Shown here in pieces: positions 17,974-28,276 of a DNA stretch of 64,000 nucleotides. Both the position numbers and the translations under genes were made by a program. Below the pieces are notes generated by a model. The model did no database searches and had not been told where the DNA came from. It saw nothing but the letters and a program-made list of their open reading frames with translations. Every line of letters starts with the position of its first letter. Positions within the stretch are counted from its first letter, which is position 1. Origin of the DNA: Natrinema versiforme (lineage in GTDB: Archaea > Halobacteriota > Halobacteria > Halobacteriales > Natrialbaceae); the NCBI RefSeq assembly GCF_005576615.1, contig NZ_CP040330.1, positions 3,472,001-3,536,000 of the forward strand. The letters run 5' to 3'.

Positions 17974-18582
17974 TTAGCGGGCGGCCGCCGCGACGCGTTC
18001 TTTCTCTTCTTTCTGACTGACCGCGTAGGTCTGGACGTCGTAGTTGGCCGCGCCGATGAGCTGGCGGGCGATGGCCTCGTCGACGTCGGTCGTCGTCTTG
18101 AACGAGTCGTTGTAGACGCCCTCCGCGAGGAACTTCAGCGCCTGGTCGACGCGGCGCTGGGGCGCAACGTCGACGGCCTTCGGGACCGAGATGCCACCGT
18201 ATTTCAGGCGGACGGTCTCCTCCCGCGGGGCCGCGTTCTCGACTGCCGTGACGAGCACCTGAATGGGGTTGTCCTCGGTACGCTCGTTGATGATGTCGAA
18301 GGCGTCGCGGACGTAGTTGAGCGACTGCTGTTTCTTGCCCGTGTTCTCCTCGGTCTGCATCAAGCGGTTGATGAAGCGCTCGACGATAGAGATCTCGGAC
18401 TTCTTGAACTGTTTGCTGGCGTGGCGACCCGCGGTGTGAGCGACGGGCGAGACCGTGATGTAGCGCTCGGTCGAGGGGTCGGCGTACTCGATCTCGACGA
18501 GGTCCCACGTGCCGAAGAGCTTCGCCGAAACGTCTGCACCACCGGCCGGCGCGTCCGGATCTGGTTGATCTTCTGCAGCCAT
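17974..18582 (-). CDS. rps7: 30S ribosomal protein S7 (uS7)
   Basis: Head protein of the small subunit that nucleates 16S rRNA 3' domain assembly. The 202-residue protein is archaeal length. It contains VVERFINRLMQ-like SIVERFINRLMQTEENTGKKQ, DAFDIINERTEDNPIQVLVTAVENAAPREETVRLKYGG, and ends with ARQLIGAANYDVQTYAVSQKEEKERVAAAAR. Only 2 nt separate it from rps12, so both are one transcript. The haloarchaeal N-terminal acidic extension MAAEDQPDPDAPAGGADVS is present. Confidence 0.97.
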   Translation of the reverse strand: MAAEDQPDPDAPAGGADVSAKLFGTWDLVEIEYADPSTERYITVSPVAHTAGRHASKQFKKSEISIVERFINRLMQTEENTGKKQQSLNYVRDAFDIINERTEDNPIQVLVTAVENAAPREETVRLKYGGISVPKAVDVAPQRRVDQALKFLAEGVYNDSFKTTTDVDEAIARQLIGAANYDVQTYAVSQKEEKERVAAAAR

Positions 18583-18584
18583 GA

Positions 18585-19013
18585 TTATCGCACCGGTTTC
18601 TCCGCGTTCCCGCGAACGAGTTCCTTCAGCGCGACGCCGTTGACCTTGTCGACCTTGTAGTTGACACCGGAGAGGTCACCCATCGCACGACCCTTCGCCC
18701 CACCGATGCCGGCGATGGTGACTTCGTCGTGTTCGTCGATGAACGAGATCGCACCGTCACCGGGACAGAACGCGGTGACCTGCTTCCCGTTTTTGATCAG
18801 CTGCACTCGGACGCACTTTCGGATCGCCGAGTTGGGCTGTTTGGCTTCGATGCCGACCTTTTCGAGTACGATACCGCGAGCCTGAGGTGCGCCCTCGAGC
18901 GGGTCGGACTTCTCGCGAAGTCCACGGGCGCGGCGCGCGTAGTCCGAGTCGGACCACCGCTGATTCTGGCGGTCCTTCTTGAGCTTGCGCGCGGCGTATT
19001 TGCCGTTTGCCAT
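18585..19013 (-). CDS. rps12: 30S ribosomal protein S12 (uS12)
   Basis: Decoding-centre protein of the small subunit, 142 residues as in other archaea. It begins [20 protein letters not shown] and contains [46 protein letters not shown], including the PNSA loop that reaches the decoding site. The ATG at 19013 is chosen over longer in-frame ORF starts because archaeal S12 starts here. A CTTAAG TATA-like string on the minus strand at 19036-19041 gives a start-proximal promoter. It is first in the rps12-rps7 pair. Confidence 0.97.
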   Translation of the reverse strand: MANGKYAARKLKKDRQNQRWSDSDYARRARGLREKSDPLEGAPQARGIVLEKVGIEAKQPNSAIRKCVRVQLIKNGKQVTAFCPGDGAISFIDEHDEVTIAGIGGAKGRAMGDLSGVNYKVDKVNGVALKELVRGNAEKPVR

Positions 19014-19457
19014 AGGGGCCGCTATCCGTCGAAGGCACTTAAGCGACCTGTTTCGACCCGGCGTTACGGCTCGAGAACGGTCGATCAGGGTCAACGAAGG
19101 GATATGAGACGGTTTCACCACCGCACGGCAGCTCTCGGGCTGTCCGCTGCAGTCTCCTGTCCGGAACCCAGCCGAAAGTGCGGAATTATAGGGAGAGCGG
19201 GTGATTCGGCGATCATTTCGTTCGATCGCTGAGGTGCCGTTCTCGAGTCTCATGGATGCAGACTGCTCCGGACAAGCAATCGACGGCCGATTCCGATCGG
19301 CACGTCGAATCGGAAACTGCCGTCTTCGATCTGATCCATCGACCGAGACACAGAGGTCCCACGGACAGCGAATCGGCTCCCGGATACTGACAGCCTGCTC
19401 TCATACCGAACAGTAACGAGAGGATATTAGTTATATGGTTCATATTCTGTACTCGCT
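19014..19457. other. Intergenic region between rps12 and the V4R-type gene
   Basis: 444 nt between divergent genes. The left end holds the rps12 promoter (CTTAAG at 19036-19041). The right end has TTAGTTATATGG at 19427-19438, about 25 nt before the ATG at 19458, a good promoter for a leaderless transcript. Between them I see no convincing gene or RNA; the small ORFs here lack haloarchaeal codon and composition signature. Confidence 0.5.
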
Positions 19458-20111
19458 ATGAGTACAATCACTACGGTATTAGTTACCACGTCTTGGCTCA
19501 AGCGACTACTCGGAGGCGGCGACGAAGAGTCCCAGTCCGAGACCGAATTACCCGCTGTGAACGACCGAATCGGCTACGACGGATCGCTCGAGGACGCGGA
19601 AGTGATCGGGCGGAGTCCCGTGTCGTATATCGCCGCGGGCGAATCGGTCTCGTCGTTCGTCGGAAAACAGATCACCAACAAACTCGCCGAACACGGACTC
19701 GAGGACATCGAGCCCGAAGAGTGGTATCCGCTCGCCATTCCGCTGGCCATGTTGTACGATATGCGTGACGAGTACGGCGGGGTTAGGATGCGAAACATGG
19801 GACAGAACGTCCCCGAGCACGTCGAATTCCCGCCGGAGCTCTCCGACGTCGAGAACGCGTTACGAGGGATCGATCAGGCCTACCACCAAAACCACCGCGG
19901 CAGCGGGATCGGGTCCTACGAGTTCCAGCTGGACGGGGAAACCGAAGGCGTGATGACCTGTGAGAACCCCTATCCGTGCGAGTTCGATAAGGGACTCATT
20001 CAAGGGGTCGCCAGAAAGTTCGCCGACAGTCCCGTCGAGGTCGAGGAAGTCGGCGACCAGTGTCGATCGGACGGCGGGCAACACTGTAAGTATCGCGTCG
20101 ACTGGATCTGA
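19458..20111 (+). CDS. V4R-like (4-vinyl reductase fold) domain protein
   Basis: 217-residue cytosolic protein. The C-terminal half resembles V4R/heme-NO-binding-fold sensor domains: VMTCENPYPCEFDKGLIQGVARKF then VEVEEVGDQCRSDGGQHCKYRV. Four Cys (168, 174, 202, 210) are arranged as in V4R domains, which bind small ligands or metals. The first 35 residues are a low-complexity acidic leader with a basic patch (WLKRLLGGGDEESQ). The function is a guess at ligand or redox sensing. It is alone on its strand with its own promoter and sits inside what is usually a compact ribosomal/RNA polymerase region. Confidence 0.7.
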   Translation: MSTITTVLVTTSWLKRLLGGGDEESQSETELPAVNDRIGYDGSLEDAEVIGRSPVSYIAAGESVSSFVGKQITNKLAEHGLEDIEPEEWYPLAIPLAMLYDMRDEYGGVRMRNMGQNVPEHVEFPPELSDVENALRGIDQAYHQNHRGSGIGSYEFQLDGETEGVMTCENPYPCEFDKGLIQGVARKFADSPVEVEEVGDQCRSDGGQHCKYRVDWI

Positions 20112-20178
20112 TCGCGCCCCCGTCACAACGGATAATCAGTCTCGAACAGCTCTCCAGTCTCGGGTGTCGAACCCAGGG

Positions 20179-21690
20179 TCAGTACGGGTACTCCCGCGGC
20201 TCGCGCTGGATCGAGATCCACTTCAGCGTCGTCAGGGTATCCATGATCCACTCGTCGTTGTACCGCCCCATCCCTGACGCGCCGACGCCGCCGAACGCGA
20301 CGTGTGGCTCGTCGTTTAACGGCTGATCGTTGATGTGGACCATGCCCGTCTCCATCGCGTCAGCCACGTCGCGCGCTCGAGCCACGTCCGTCGAGTGAAC
20401 GGATCCCGAGAGACCGTACTCGGTGTCGTTGGCGATACGGATCGCTTCCTCGTCGTTCTCGAATGGGATAACCGGCGCGACCGGTCCGAAGTGCTCGTTG
20501 CAGGCGACCGGCATGTCACTGGAGACATTCGATAGCACCGTCGGTTCGACGAACAGGTCGTCGTGGTTCCCGCCGGTCTCGACCGTCGCACCGCGCTCGA
20601 CCGACTTCTCGACGAAGCCGACGATCTTGTCGCGCTGGCTCTCGTTGATCACCGGTCCGACGAGAGTCCCTTCCTCGAGCGGATCGCCGATGGGGAGCTG
20701 CTCGGCGCGGTCGGCCAGTCCGGCCACGTACTCGTCGTACAGCGACTCGTGAACGAGGTGGCGATTGATAGAGATACACTCCTGTCCCTGATGGGTGAAC
20801 GACCCGAACGCGCCGGCGTCGATCGCCCGCTCGAGGTCGGCGTCTTCGAGCACGACGTGAGCGTTGTTGCCGCCCAGTTCCAGCGCGGGCTCCGTGTACG
20901 AGCCGACGGCGCGCTGGCCGACGCCGCGTCCGACTTCCGAGGAGCCGGTAAACGACATCACCGACGGAACGTCGTGGCCCGAGAAGTGATCGCCGATTTC
21001 GTGGCCGTATCCGGGGACGACGTTCAGGACGCCCTCGGGAAGACCGGCCTCCTCGAAGACCTTCGCAAGCACGAGCCCGCCCGTCAGCGGAGTGTGCTCG
21101 TCGGGCTTTAGCACGACGCTGTTGCCCAGCGCGATGGCGGGTGCGACGACACGACTGGAGAGATACAGCGGGAAGTTCCACGGCGTGATGACGCCGACGA
21201 CGCCGGCCGGTTCGCGCACGAGCAGGTTCTCCTTGCCCGGCGTGACCGAATCCTTGCGGCGGCCGCCGTCGCGCATCGCCAGCCCGGCACCGACCTCCAT
21301 CGTCCCCTGTGCGAGCTGGGTCTCGAAGCCAGCCTTCAGTTGGACGCCGCCGCACTCGACCGCGAACAGCGTCTCGAGGTCGGCGGCGTACTCGCCGAGT
21401 AGCTCACAGGCCTCGGAGACGATCGCGGCTCGCTCCTGTGGGGGTCGCTCAGCCCACTCCTCTTGGGCTGCCGCCGCGACGGCGTACGCCTCGTCGACAT
21501 CGTCCTCGGTTCCCGATGGCACCGTGGTCACGGTCGTCCGCCTCGCGGGATTTTCGACATCGATCGAGTCGCGGTCGCCAGCGGGAACCCACTCCCCGTC
21601 GAGATACAGTGCGTTCCACCCGTCTTCCGGTGCGATATCGAGTTCGTCTACGTCTCGCTCGTCAGCAGATTGCGTCTCCGTACCCGTCAT
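20179..21690 (-). CDS. NAD(P)-dependent aldehyde dehydrogenase
   Basis: Oxidises an aldehyde to the acid. The 503-residue protein carries all catalytic landmarks: VITPWNFP with Asn172, the cofactor-loop FTGSSEVGRGVG (about 247-258), the general base Glu271 in ALELGGNNAHVV, and the nucleophile Cys305 in HQGQECISINRH. The C-terminal GGVGASGMGRYNDEWIMDTLTTLKWISI is typical. QGQECIS recalls benzaldehyde/vanillin- and salicylaldehyde-type ALDHs, but substrate is not assigned. The ATG at 21690 is chosen because the upstream extension has no family similarity. It lies between nusA and rps12, usually adjacent in archaea. Confidence 0.93.
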   Translation of the reverse strand: MTGTETQSADERDVDELDIAPEDGWNALYLDGEWVPAGDRDSIDVENPARRTTVTTVPSGTEDDVDEAYAVAAAAQEEWAERPPQERAAIVSEACELLGEYAADLETLFAVECGGVQLKAGFETQLAQGTMEVGAGLAMRDGGRRKDSVTPGKENLLVREPAGVVGVITPWNFPLYLSSRVVAPAIALGNSVVLKPDEHTPLTGGLVLAKVFEEAGLPEGVLNVVPGYGHEIGDHFSGHDVPSVMSFTGSSEVGRGVGQRAVGSYTEPALELGGNNAHVVLEDADLERAIDAGAFGSFTHQGQECISINRHLVHESLYDEYVAGLADRAEQLPIGDPLEEGTLVGPVINESQRDKIVGFVEKSVERGATVETGGNHDDLFVEPTVLSNVSSDMPVACNEHFGPVAPVIPFENDEEAIRIANDTEYGLSGSVHSTDVARARDVADAMETGMVHINDQPLNDEPHVAFGGVGASGMGRYNDEWIMDTLTTLKWISIQREPREYPY

Positions 21691-21894
21691 ACGAATTCGT
21701 TCTAGGTGGCGTCCGTTTATTGGTTTGGTTATGATAGTCTCGAGCAGAAATGGGAGGACAGACTCGCAGGAAGGCGCTACTGCGTCGAGGTGAAACCGAT
21801 CACTGGTCGCGCAGCATCTCAGCTGCCAGTCACTAACCGCTACCAAGTGTTGTGTATCGACGGACGGTAACGAAGGGAGGGGGAGAACGAACGC

Positions 21895-22320
21895 TCAGAT
21901 CAGCTGCACGTCGTCGATCCCGAAATGGCGCGCCGCGAGCGTTCGGGCGGCGTCGATCGTCCGCCCGTTCGTGCCGATCGCGACGCCGTGGTCGTCTTCC
22001 GCGACTTCGACGTAGGCGACGGTATCGTTGTTCTCGCTGATGGTGACGTTGTACACCGCCGCGGGCGCGAGGAGGTTCGCGACGAACTCCTCGGCCGTGT
22101 CCGCCCCTTCGACGAGGCGAACCTGCGCGTTGACTCGGTCCTCGAGGCGCTCGACCGTGCGGCCGCCGGGGCCGATCGCCTCGCCCATGCCGCCGCGTTC
22201 GACGACGATCAGGAGCCTGTCATCGCCCTCGGTGACGAGACAGTCCCGGCCGTCGACACCCGTCACGTCCTCGAAGGCGGCGAGATATCGACGGGCGTCG
22301 TCATCGAGGGTAACGCCCAT
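21895..22320 (-). CDS. nusA: NusA-like transcription factor (archaeal NusA, KH domains)
   Basis: 141-residue archaeal NusA, consisting of two KH domains without the bacterial N-terminal and S1 parts. Visible KH signatures are VVERGGMGEAIGPGGRTVERLEDRV (about 49-73) and VAEDDHGVAIGTNGRTIDAARTLA (about 109-132), each with the GxxG loop. It is encoded directly after rpoA2 (3 nt gap), the standard archaeal position, and probably binds nascent RNA at RNA polymerase during elongation or termination. Confidence 0.95.
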   Translation of the reverse strand: MGVTLDDDARRYLAAFEDVTGVDGRDCLVTEGDDRLLIVVERGGMGEAIGPGGRTVERLEDRVNAQVRLVEGADTAEEFVANLLAPAAVYNVTISENNDTVAYVEVAEDDHGVAIGTNGRTIDAARTLAARHFGIDDVQLI

Positions 22321-22323
22321 CGA

Positions 22324-23520
22324 TCAGTCGGCCTGACTGCTACCGGAAGTGGTCGATCCCATCCGGAGGTCGACGTCGCCGGTCCCGAGCTTGATCGGCT
22401 TGCCGACGATGACGTTCTCCGTCACGCCGTCGAGTTCGTCGACCTCACCGTGGATCGCGGCGTTGAGCAGGTGATTGACCGTCACCTCGAACGCCGCGCG
22501 GGCGAGGACGGACTCCTTCGAGCCCGAGATGCCGTGGCGACCGATCGACTCTATCTCGCCGCGGTTGGTCATCATGTCCGCGACCAACATCAGGTGCCGA
22601 ACGTTCACGTCGTCGAGGCCCTGTTCGGCGAGCGTGTTGTTCGTTTCCTCGATGATGGCTTCGCGGGCGGCCTCGATCCCGAGTTCGCGGTGGATCTCGT
22701 GGATGTTGTTACACGTCGTCCGCGAGGCGTCGACGCCCTCGATCTCGAGGGCATCCCCGAAGGCCGATCCCTCGGTGTAGAGGACGAACTCCTCGTTGCC
22801 GTTATCGAGTTCCTCGCGGCGGATGACGACCCGCGAGACCTCCTCGATTCCCTTGAACGTGATGTCGCGGAGCTCCTCGACGAGTTGGAGGAGATCGCGG
22901 TAGGACGGCTCTTCGGGGCCGAATTCGATCTGGGACCCCTGCTGGACCGTACTCACGCCGAGCGAGTCCTCGATGATCTCGGCGACCTCTTCGGCCGTGA
23001 TCATCCGTTCCTGAAGCGTGTCCTCGTTGAGCGAGATCTGGACGCGCATGTCCGCGACGTTCGTCGAAACGTCGCCCAGCGCGAGAATCTGGGTCGCCTC
23101 GATGTTCCAGACGACCTCGTGGGCCTTCTCGCGTTCGGTCGCGTACTCGCCCTCGAGGTAGACGGTCATCATCGGCGTGTCCGGGGTCTTCCGAGCGTCG
23201 ACCAGCTCGATCAGCCGGGGCAGCCCCTGGGTCACGTCGATCTCCGCGACGCCGGCGTAGTGGAACGTGTTCATCGTCAGCTGCGTTCCGGGTTCGCCGA
23301 TCGACTGGGCCGAGACCGTCCCGACGGGGTCGAGCGGGTCAACGCGCGTGTCGAGATAGCGGGTCTCGACGGCCTTCGCGAGTTCGTCGGCCTCCTCGAC
23401 CGTCGCGCCATCGCGGGCCTCGAGCGTCTCGTAGACCTCGTCTTTGAGCCGGCGGGGAAGGTCGGTGTCCTCGACGACCGCGATCGTGTCGTCGTCGACG
23501 GCGTACTCGACGTTAGTCAT
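22324..23520 (-). CDS. rpoA2: DNA-directed RNA polymerase subunit A''
   Basis: C-terminal part of the largest RNA polymerase subunit (beta' homolog), 398 residues. It includes the trigger-loop/bridge region [49 protein letters not shown], one of the most conserved RNAP segments, and the [34 protein letters not shown] cleft end. Its start overlaps rpoA1 by 8 nt, meaning coupled translation of the two halves. Confidence 0.97.
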   Translation of the reverse strand: MTNVEYAVDDDTIAVVEDTDLPRRLKDEVYETLEARDGATVEEADELAKAVETRYLDTRVDPLDPVGTVSAQSIGEPGTQLTMNTFHYAGVAEIDVTQGLPRLIELVDARKTPDTPMMTVYLEGEYATEREKAHEVVWNIEATQILALGDVSTNVADMRVQISLNEDTLQERMITAEEVAEIIEDSLGVSTVQQGSQIEFGPEEPSYRDLLQLVEELRDITFKGIEEVSRVVIRREELDNGNEEFVLYTEGSAFGDALEIEGVDASRTTCNNIHEIHRELGIEAAREAIIEETNNTLAEQGLDDVNVRHLMLVADMMTNRGEIESIGRHGISGSKESVLARAAFEVTVNHLLNAAIHGEVDELDGVTENVIVGKPIKLGTGDVDLRMGSTTSGSSQAD

Positions 23521-26440
23521 CGGAGGTCACCTCCGTGCCCTCGGTCAGTCGATCGTCGGCGTGTTCCGAGAGGTTCGTCGGTCGCGGTCTGGACCCGAGG
23601 AACTCCTCTCGCTCCTCGGCCGAGTCGAACTCGGAGTCGAGCACACGGCTGGCGATGTGCTCGACGTCGATGTCGTTGTCCTCGTCGGAGGAGACCTTGA
23701 CCGGCGAGGTGCCGTCCTCACCGAACTCGAACTGAACGATCGTGTCCGAGGTGTCCCGAACCGTACCGTCGTACTGCGTCTCGAGTTCGGAGAGGGCGTT
23801 GATCAGCCGCCGCTGCAGGTACCCGGACTTGGAGGTCCGGACTGCCGTGTCGACCAGGCCCTCGCGGCCACCCATCGCGTGGAAGAAGAACTCCCGCGGC
23901 GTGAGCCCGCTCGTGTAGGAGTTCTCGACGAAACCGTGTGCCTCGGCCGAGAGGTCGTTAGGCTCGTAGTGAGAGAGGGTGCGGTCCTCGTAACCGCGGT
24001 TGATTCGCTCGCCCCGAACCGCCTGCTGGCCGACTGCACCGGCCATCTGGGTCAGGTTGAGCATCGATCCGCGGGCACCGGAGTCCGCCATGACGACGGC
24101 CGGGTTGTCGTCGTCGAAGTGCTCGTCCGCGATGTTCCCCGCGTTGTCGCGGGCACGCGAGAGCGTCTGCATGATCTTCATCTCGAGGGTCTCGTCGAGG
24201 GTCCGACCGGGAAGGCTCTCGAGTTCGTTGTTCTCGTAGGCCTCGATCAGCTCTTCGACGCGGTCGTTCGCGTCCTCGATGGTCTCGTCGATGCGGTCCT
24301 GTGCCTCGCCAGGGATGGTCTCGTCGTCGATCCCGATCGAGAACCCGAAGTGCATGATGGCACGCATCGCCAGCGTCGAAACCTCGTTGACGAAGATCCG
24401 GGCGCGGGTGTTGCCGTAGACCTTCGTGATCGTGTCGACGATCTCGCCGCCGAACTCGCCGACCTCGTCCTCGGCGATCGTCCCCTTGAGCAACTGGCCG
24501 TCCTCGACGACGACCTCGTCGCCGACGGTGCCGGTGAACTCGAGGTTCAGATCGTCTGGCAGCAGTTCGGAGAAGACGTCGTACCCGGTCCAGAACGGTT
24601 CGCCCTCGTCGTCGATGCCGCTGGGTTCGGGCAGTTCGTCGATCCGGGTGGCACGCAGCAGGTCCAGTGCCTGTGTCTCGTTGAACCGGGGGTTGTCGTG
24701 GGTCAGGAGGTACATCCCACTGATGTGGTCCTGAATGGCCCCGATGATGTTCTCGCCGAACCGCGGCGAGAGCATCTGTTCTTGGACACGCATGAGGACG
24801 CGCGCTTCGGCGCGGGCCTCCTCGTTTTGGAGCGCGTGCATGTTCATCTCGTCGCCGTCGAAGTCGGCGTTGTACGGCGGACAGACGACGGTGTTCAGCC
24901 GGAACGTCTTGTACGGCATGACCACGACCTCGTGGGCCATGATCGACATCCGGTGGAGCGACGGCTGGCGGTTGAAGATGACGATGTCGCCGTCGATGAG
25001 GTGGCGGTTGACCTCCCAGCCGGCCTCGATCTTCTCGGCGAGCTGTTCGCAGTTCTTCTCGGTCACCTTCAGCCGACGACCGTCCGGTCGTCGGACGTAG
25101 TTCGCGCCGGGGTGGCCCTCGGGGCCGTTCGAGACGAACCGGCGGGCGTCCGCGACGTTGCGCTCGGTGACGTTCATCGTCTGGGTCATCTCCTTTGCGA
25201 CGCGGTCCGGCACGCCGACCTCGTTCAACGAGAGGGTCGGGTCCGGCGAGATGACGGTTCGGGCGGAGAAGTTCACGCGCTTGCCCGAGAGCGAGCCCCG
25301 GAAGCGACCCTCCTTGCCCTTGAGCCGTTGGGAAAGGGTCTTGAGCGGCCGGCCGGAGCGGTGTCGCGCCGGCGGCGTCCCCGAGATTTCATTGTCCATG
25401 AAGGTGGTAACGTGGTACTGGAGCAGTTCCCAGAGGTCCTCGATGATCAGCTGGGGCGCACCGGCCTCGCGGTTCTCCATGAACCGCTGGTTGATCCGGA
25501 TGATGTCGACCAGCTTGTGTGTCAGGTCGTCCTCGGAGCGCTGACCGTTATCCAGCGTGATCGACGGTCGTGCGGTGACCGGCGGTACCGGAAGGACGGT
25601 GAGGATCATCCACTCGGGCCGGGAGCGTTCGGGGTTGATCCCCAGTACCTCGATGTCCTCGTCCGGGATGTTCTCGAACCAGTCCCGGATGTCGCTCGGC
25701 ATCAGCTTGTTCGTGTCCTCCTCGGTCAGGTCGATATCCAGCGCCTTCTCGATGGCCTTGCGCTGACTCTCCCGCGGGCGGAACGAGCCCGAGAGGATCT
25801 CGTTGACTCGAGTGAGTTCGATCTCCGTTTGCTCGGCGAGTTCGTCCGGCGTCGTTCGCTCGACGCCTTCCTCCTCGTCGCCCTGCATCGCGCCGGCGAT
25901 GCGCTGGGAGTACTCGCTCGTGAGAACCTGCTGGACCTCGTAGTAGGTGGTCGGCTTCTCGTGGTCGATGTCGTACTGGATCTCGCCGCAGAACGGACAC
26001 CGGTCTTTCTTGCGAGCCTGCCGGATCGCCGCCTTCGTCACGTCGTTGAGATCGCGGCTCAGCTTCCGGGACTCGTCGAGTTGGCCGTGGAACTCGTCGC
26101 GTTCGTCCTCGGTGAGGAGGAGCTTCGAACACTCCCGACAGGTCCCTCGCAGGAGCCGCCGGATGAGCTTCGTGAAGCCGACGTGGATGACGGGTGCGGC
26201 CAGTTCGATGTGGCCGAAGTGGCCGTTACACGAGCCCGAGTGCTTCCCGCAGGTCTTGCACTCGAGGCCGGGGTCGATCACGCCGAGACGCGGGTCCATC
26301 AGCCCCATGTCGATGGGGAATCCGTCGTCGTCGTAGGTGTCGGCGGTGATGATCTTCGTCGCGCTCATCTCCCGGTACTCCTCGGGCTCCATGAGCCCGA
26401 AGGAAAGTTGTCCGATGTCTTTTGGTGTCGTGTCTTGCAT
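23513..26440 (-). CDS. rpoA1: DNA-directed RNA polymerase subunit A'
   Basis: N-terminal two thirds of the largest RNAP subunit, 975 residues. The catalytic Mg2+ loop is [15 protein letters not shown] near residue 520. Zinc sites appear as [20 protein letters not shown] (about 61-80), CRECSKLLL and CPFCGE. The clamp/rudder region [38 protein letters not shown] is intact. It is translated 3 nt after rpoB1 in the RNA polymerase operon. Confidence 0.98.
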   Translation of the reverse strand: MQDTTPKDIGQLSFGLMEPEEYREMSATKIITADTYDDDGFPIDMGLMDPRLGVIDPGLECKTCGKHSGSCNGHFGHIELAAPVIHVGFTKLIRRLLRGTCRECSKLLLTEDERDEFHGQLDESRKLSRDLNDVTKAAIRQARKKDRCPFCGEIQYDIDHEKPTTYYEVQQVLTSEYSQRIAGAMQGDEEEGVERTTPDELAEQTEIELTRVNEILSGSFRPRESQRKAIEKALDIDLTEEDTNKLMPSDIRDWFENIPDEDIEVLGINPERSRPEWMILTVLPVPPVTARPSITLDNGQRSEDDLTHKLVDIIRINQRFMENREAGAPQLIIEDLWELLQYHVTTFMDNEISGTPPARHRSGRPLKTLSQRLKGKEGRFRGSLSGKRVNFSARTVISPDPTLSLNEVGVPDRVAKEMTQTMNVTERNVADARRFVSNGPEGHPGANYVRRPDGRRLKVTEKNCEQLAEKIEAGWEVNRHLIDGDIVIFNRQPSLHRMSIMAHEVVVMPYKTFRLNTVVCPPYNADFDGDEMNMHALQNEEARAEARVLMRVQEQMLSPRFGENIIGAIQDHISGMYLLTHDNPRFNETQALDLLRATRIDELPEPSGIDDEGEPFWTGYDVFSELLPDDLNLEFTGTVGDEVVVEDGQLLKGTIAEDEVGEFGGEIVDTITKVYGNTRARIFVNEVSTLAMRAIMHFGFSIGIDDETIPGEAQDRIDETIEDANDRVEELIEAYENNELESLPGRTLDETLEMKIMQTLSRARDNAGNIADEHFDDDNPAVVMADSGARGSMLNLTQMAGAVGQQAVRGERINRGYEDRTLSHYEPNDLSAEAHGFVENSYTSGLTPREFFFHAMGGREGLVDTAVRTSKSGYLQRRLINALSELETQYDGTVRDTSDTIVQFEFGEDGTSPVKVSSDEDNDIDVEHIASRVLDSEFDSAEEREEFLGSRPRPTNLSEHADDRLTEGTEVTSDD

Positions 26441-26443
26441 GGT

Positions 26444-28273
26444 TTAGACGGCGTCCTCCAGTTCGAGTCGCGGTGCGATACCCAGCGCCTTCATCTCGTC
26501 TAACAGGAGCTTGAAGGCGTAACTCATCTCGATCTCGTGGATATCGGTTTCCTCGTCGCAGTTCGGACAGTAGACACGCCGTTGTTCGACGTTTTCGACC
26601 GCGCTCATCCCGCAGTTCGCACAAATGTGGATGAACTCGCGGTCGGACTCGTCGAGGAGTCGTTCCTTCAGCGTCATCGCGGCCCCGTGACCGATGAACA
26701 CGTCGCGTTCCATCTCCCCGATACGGAGTCCGCCCTCGCGGGCGCGCCCCTCCGTCGGCTGCCGGGTCAGCACCTGCACCGGCCCGCGAGAGCGGGCGTG
26801 CAGCTTGTTCGAGACCATGTGGTAGAGCTTCTGGTAGAAAATGACGCCGACGAAGATCTCGGCCTCGATCTTCTCGCCGGTGACGCCGGAGTACATGGTC
26901 TCCTTGCCGGCCGAATCGAAGCCGGACTCCTCGAGTCCGCCACGGAGTTCGTCCTCGTCCTCGCCGAGGAACGGCGTCCCGTCGACGCGGCGACCCTCCA
27001 TCGCGCCGAGTTTGCCGCCGATCATCTCAAGGATGTGACCGACCGTCATCCGCGAGGGCAGCGCGTGCGGGTTGACGATGAGGTCCGGAACGACGCCCCC
27101 CTCGGTGAAGGGCATGTCCTCTTGGGGTGCGAGGTGGCCGATGACCCCCTTCTGTCCGTGTCGCGACGCGAACTTGTCCCCGAGTTCGGGGATCCGCTCG
27201 TCGCGCACTGAGACCTTCGAGAGCTTCGAGCCGTCCTCGCCCTCCATGAGCGTGACGGTGTCGACGATCCCGGATTCGCCGGATCGCATGGTAACGGAGG
27301 TCTCGCGCCGTTTCTGTGGCGAGAGACCGCCCATGTCGTCGGGCTCCTCGAGGAATCGCGGCGGGGAGGTCTTCCCGAGCAGGACGCTGTTCTCGTCGAC
27401 CGTCGTCTCGGGGTTGACGAGGCCGTCCTCGTCGAGGTGGTTGTACGCTTCCTCGCCGCGGGCACCGCGGACGTCCTGTGAGGGGATCTCGAAGCGGTCT
27501 TCCTGTCCGCCGGGGTAGCGGCGTTCCTCGCCCTCGTAGGTACGGAAGAAGTGCGAGCGCGCGAGTGCACGTTCGACGCTGGCCTTGTTCATGACCAGCG
27601 CGTCCTCGATGTTGAACCCTTCGTAGCTCATCACGGCGACGACGAAGTTCTGTGCCGCCGGCCGCTCGTCGTAGCCGATCTGTTCGGTGGTCTGGGTCTT
27701 CACCATCGAGAGCTGCGGGTAGTGCAGCAGGTGCTGGCGCGTGTCCGGCCGGATCCGATAATTGGCCGAGGGGAGCCCCAGCGACTGCTTGATCATCCCG
27801 GCCCCCATCGTAATGCGGGGCGAGGCGTTGTGCTCGGGGTACGGAATCATCCCCGCACCGATCGAGAAGATCAGCGACGGGTCGATCTCGAGGTGGGTGT
27901 GTTTCTCGGTCAGATCGCCCTCGTCGACGGCGACGAGGATGTCCTCTTCCTCCTCGGCGTCGATGAACTCGATGTAGCCGTGATCGACCAGATCCTCGAA
28001 CTCGAGGTCGCCCTCTTGGAGCGCGTCCATCTCCTGCTCGGAGATGCGCGGCTCGCCGTCCTCGACGACCAGTAGCGGTCGTCGGGCCCGTCCCGCGTCG
28101 GCGTTGACGATCACTTCGCGGGTGCGATCTTTCACCGAGACGTTGACCATCTCGCTGACATCGCCGATGCGTCGCGCTTCCCGGATCTGTTCTGCCAGTT
28201 CGTGCGGATCGGGGTGTGTCCCCACCAGCGATCCGTTGACGTAGACTTTCGCCTCTCGTTGTTGGCTGCTCAT
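26444..28273 (-). CDS. rpoB1: DNA-directed RNA polymerase subunit B'
   Basis: C-terminal part of the second largest RNAP subunit (beta homolog), 609 residues; haloarchaea split B into B'' and B'. Conserved blocks are [15 protein letters not shown]-like [41 protein letters not shown] (about 361-375) and the C-terminal [34 protein letters not shown] zinc finger [22 protein letters not shown] is near the end. It is separated from rpoB2 by 3 nt. Confidence 0.98.
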   Translation of the reverse strand: MSSQQREAKVYVNGSLVGTHPDPHELAEQIREARRIGDVSEMVNVSVKDRTREVIVNADAGRARRPLLVVEDGEPRISEQEMDALQEGDLEFEDLVDHGYIEFIDAEEEEDILVAVDEGDLTEKHTHLEIDPSLIFSIGAGMIPYPEHNASPRITMGAGMIKQSLGLPSANYRIRPDTRQHLLHYPQLSMVKTQTTEQIGYDERPAAQNFVVAVMSYEGFNIEDALVMNKASVERALARSHFFRTYEGEERRYPGGQEDRFEIPSQDVRGARGEEAYNHLDEDGLVNPETTVDENSVLLGKTSPPRFLEEPDDMGGLSPQKRRETSVTMRSGESGIVDTVTLMEGEDGSKLSKVSVRDERIPELGDKFASRHGQKGVIGHLAPQEDMPFTEGGVVPDLIVNPHALPSRMTVGHILEMIGGKLGAMEGRRVDGTPFLGEDEDELRGGLEESGFDSAGKETMYSGVTGEKIEAEIFVGVIFYQKLYHMVSNKLHARSRGPVQVLTRQPTEGRAREGGLRIGEMERDVFIGHGAAMTLKERLLDESDREFIHICANCGMSAVENVEQRRVYCPNCDEETDIHEIEMSYAFKLLLDEMKALGIAPRLELEDAV

Positions 28274-28276
28274 GAT

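Noticed and set aside
19213-19443. Minus-strand 76-residue ORF between rps12 and the V4R gene
   Set aside because: Starts at the V4R promoter, mixed composition and no motif; probably chance.
23444-26503. 1019-residue plus-strand ORF opposite rpoA1
   Set aside because: Long antisense frames are common in GC-rich haloarchaeal genes; the translation has no domain and rpoA1 is certain.
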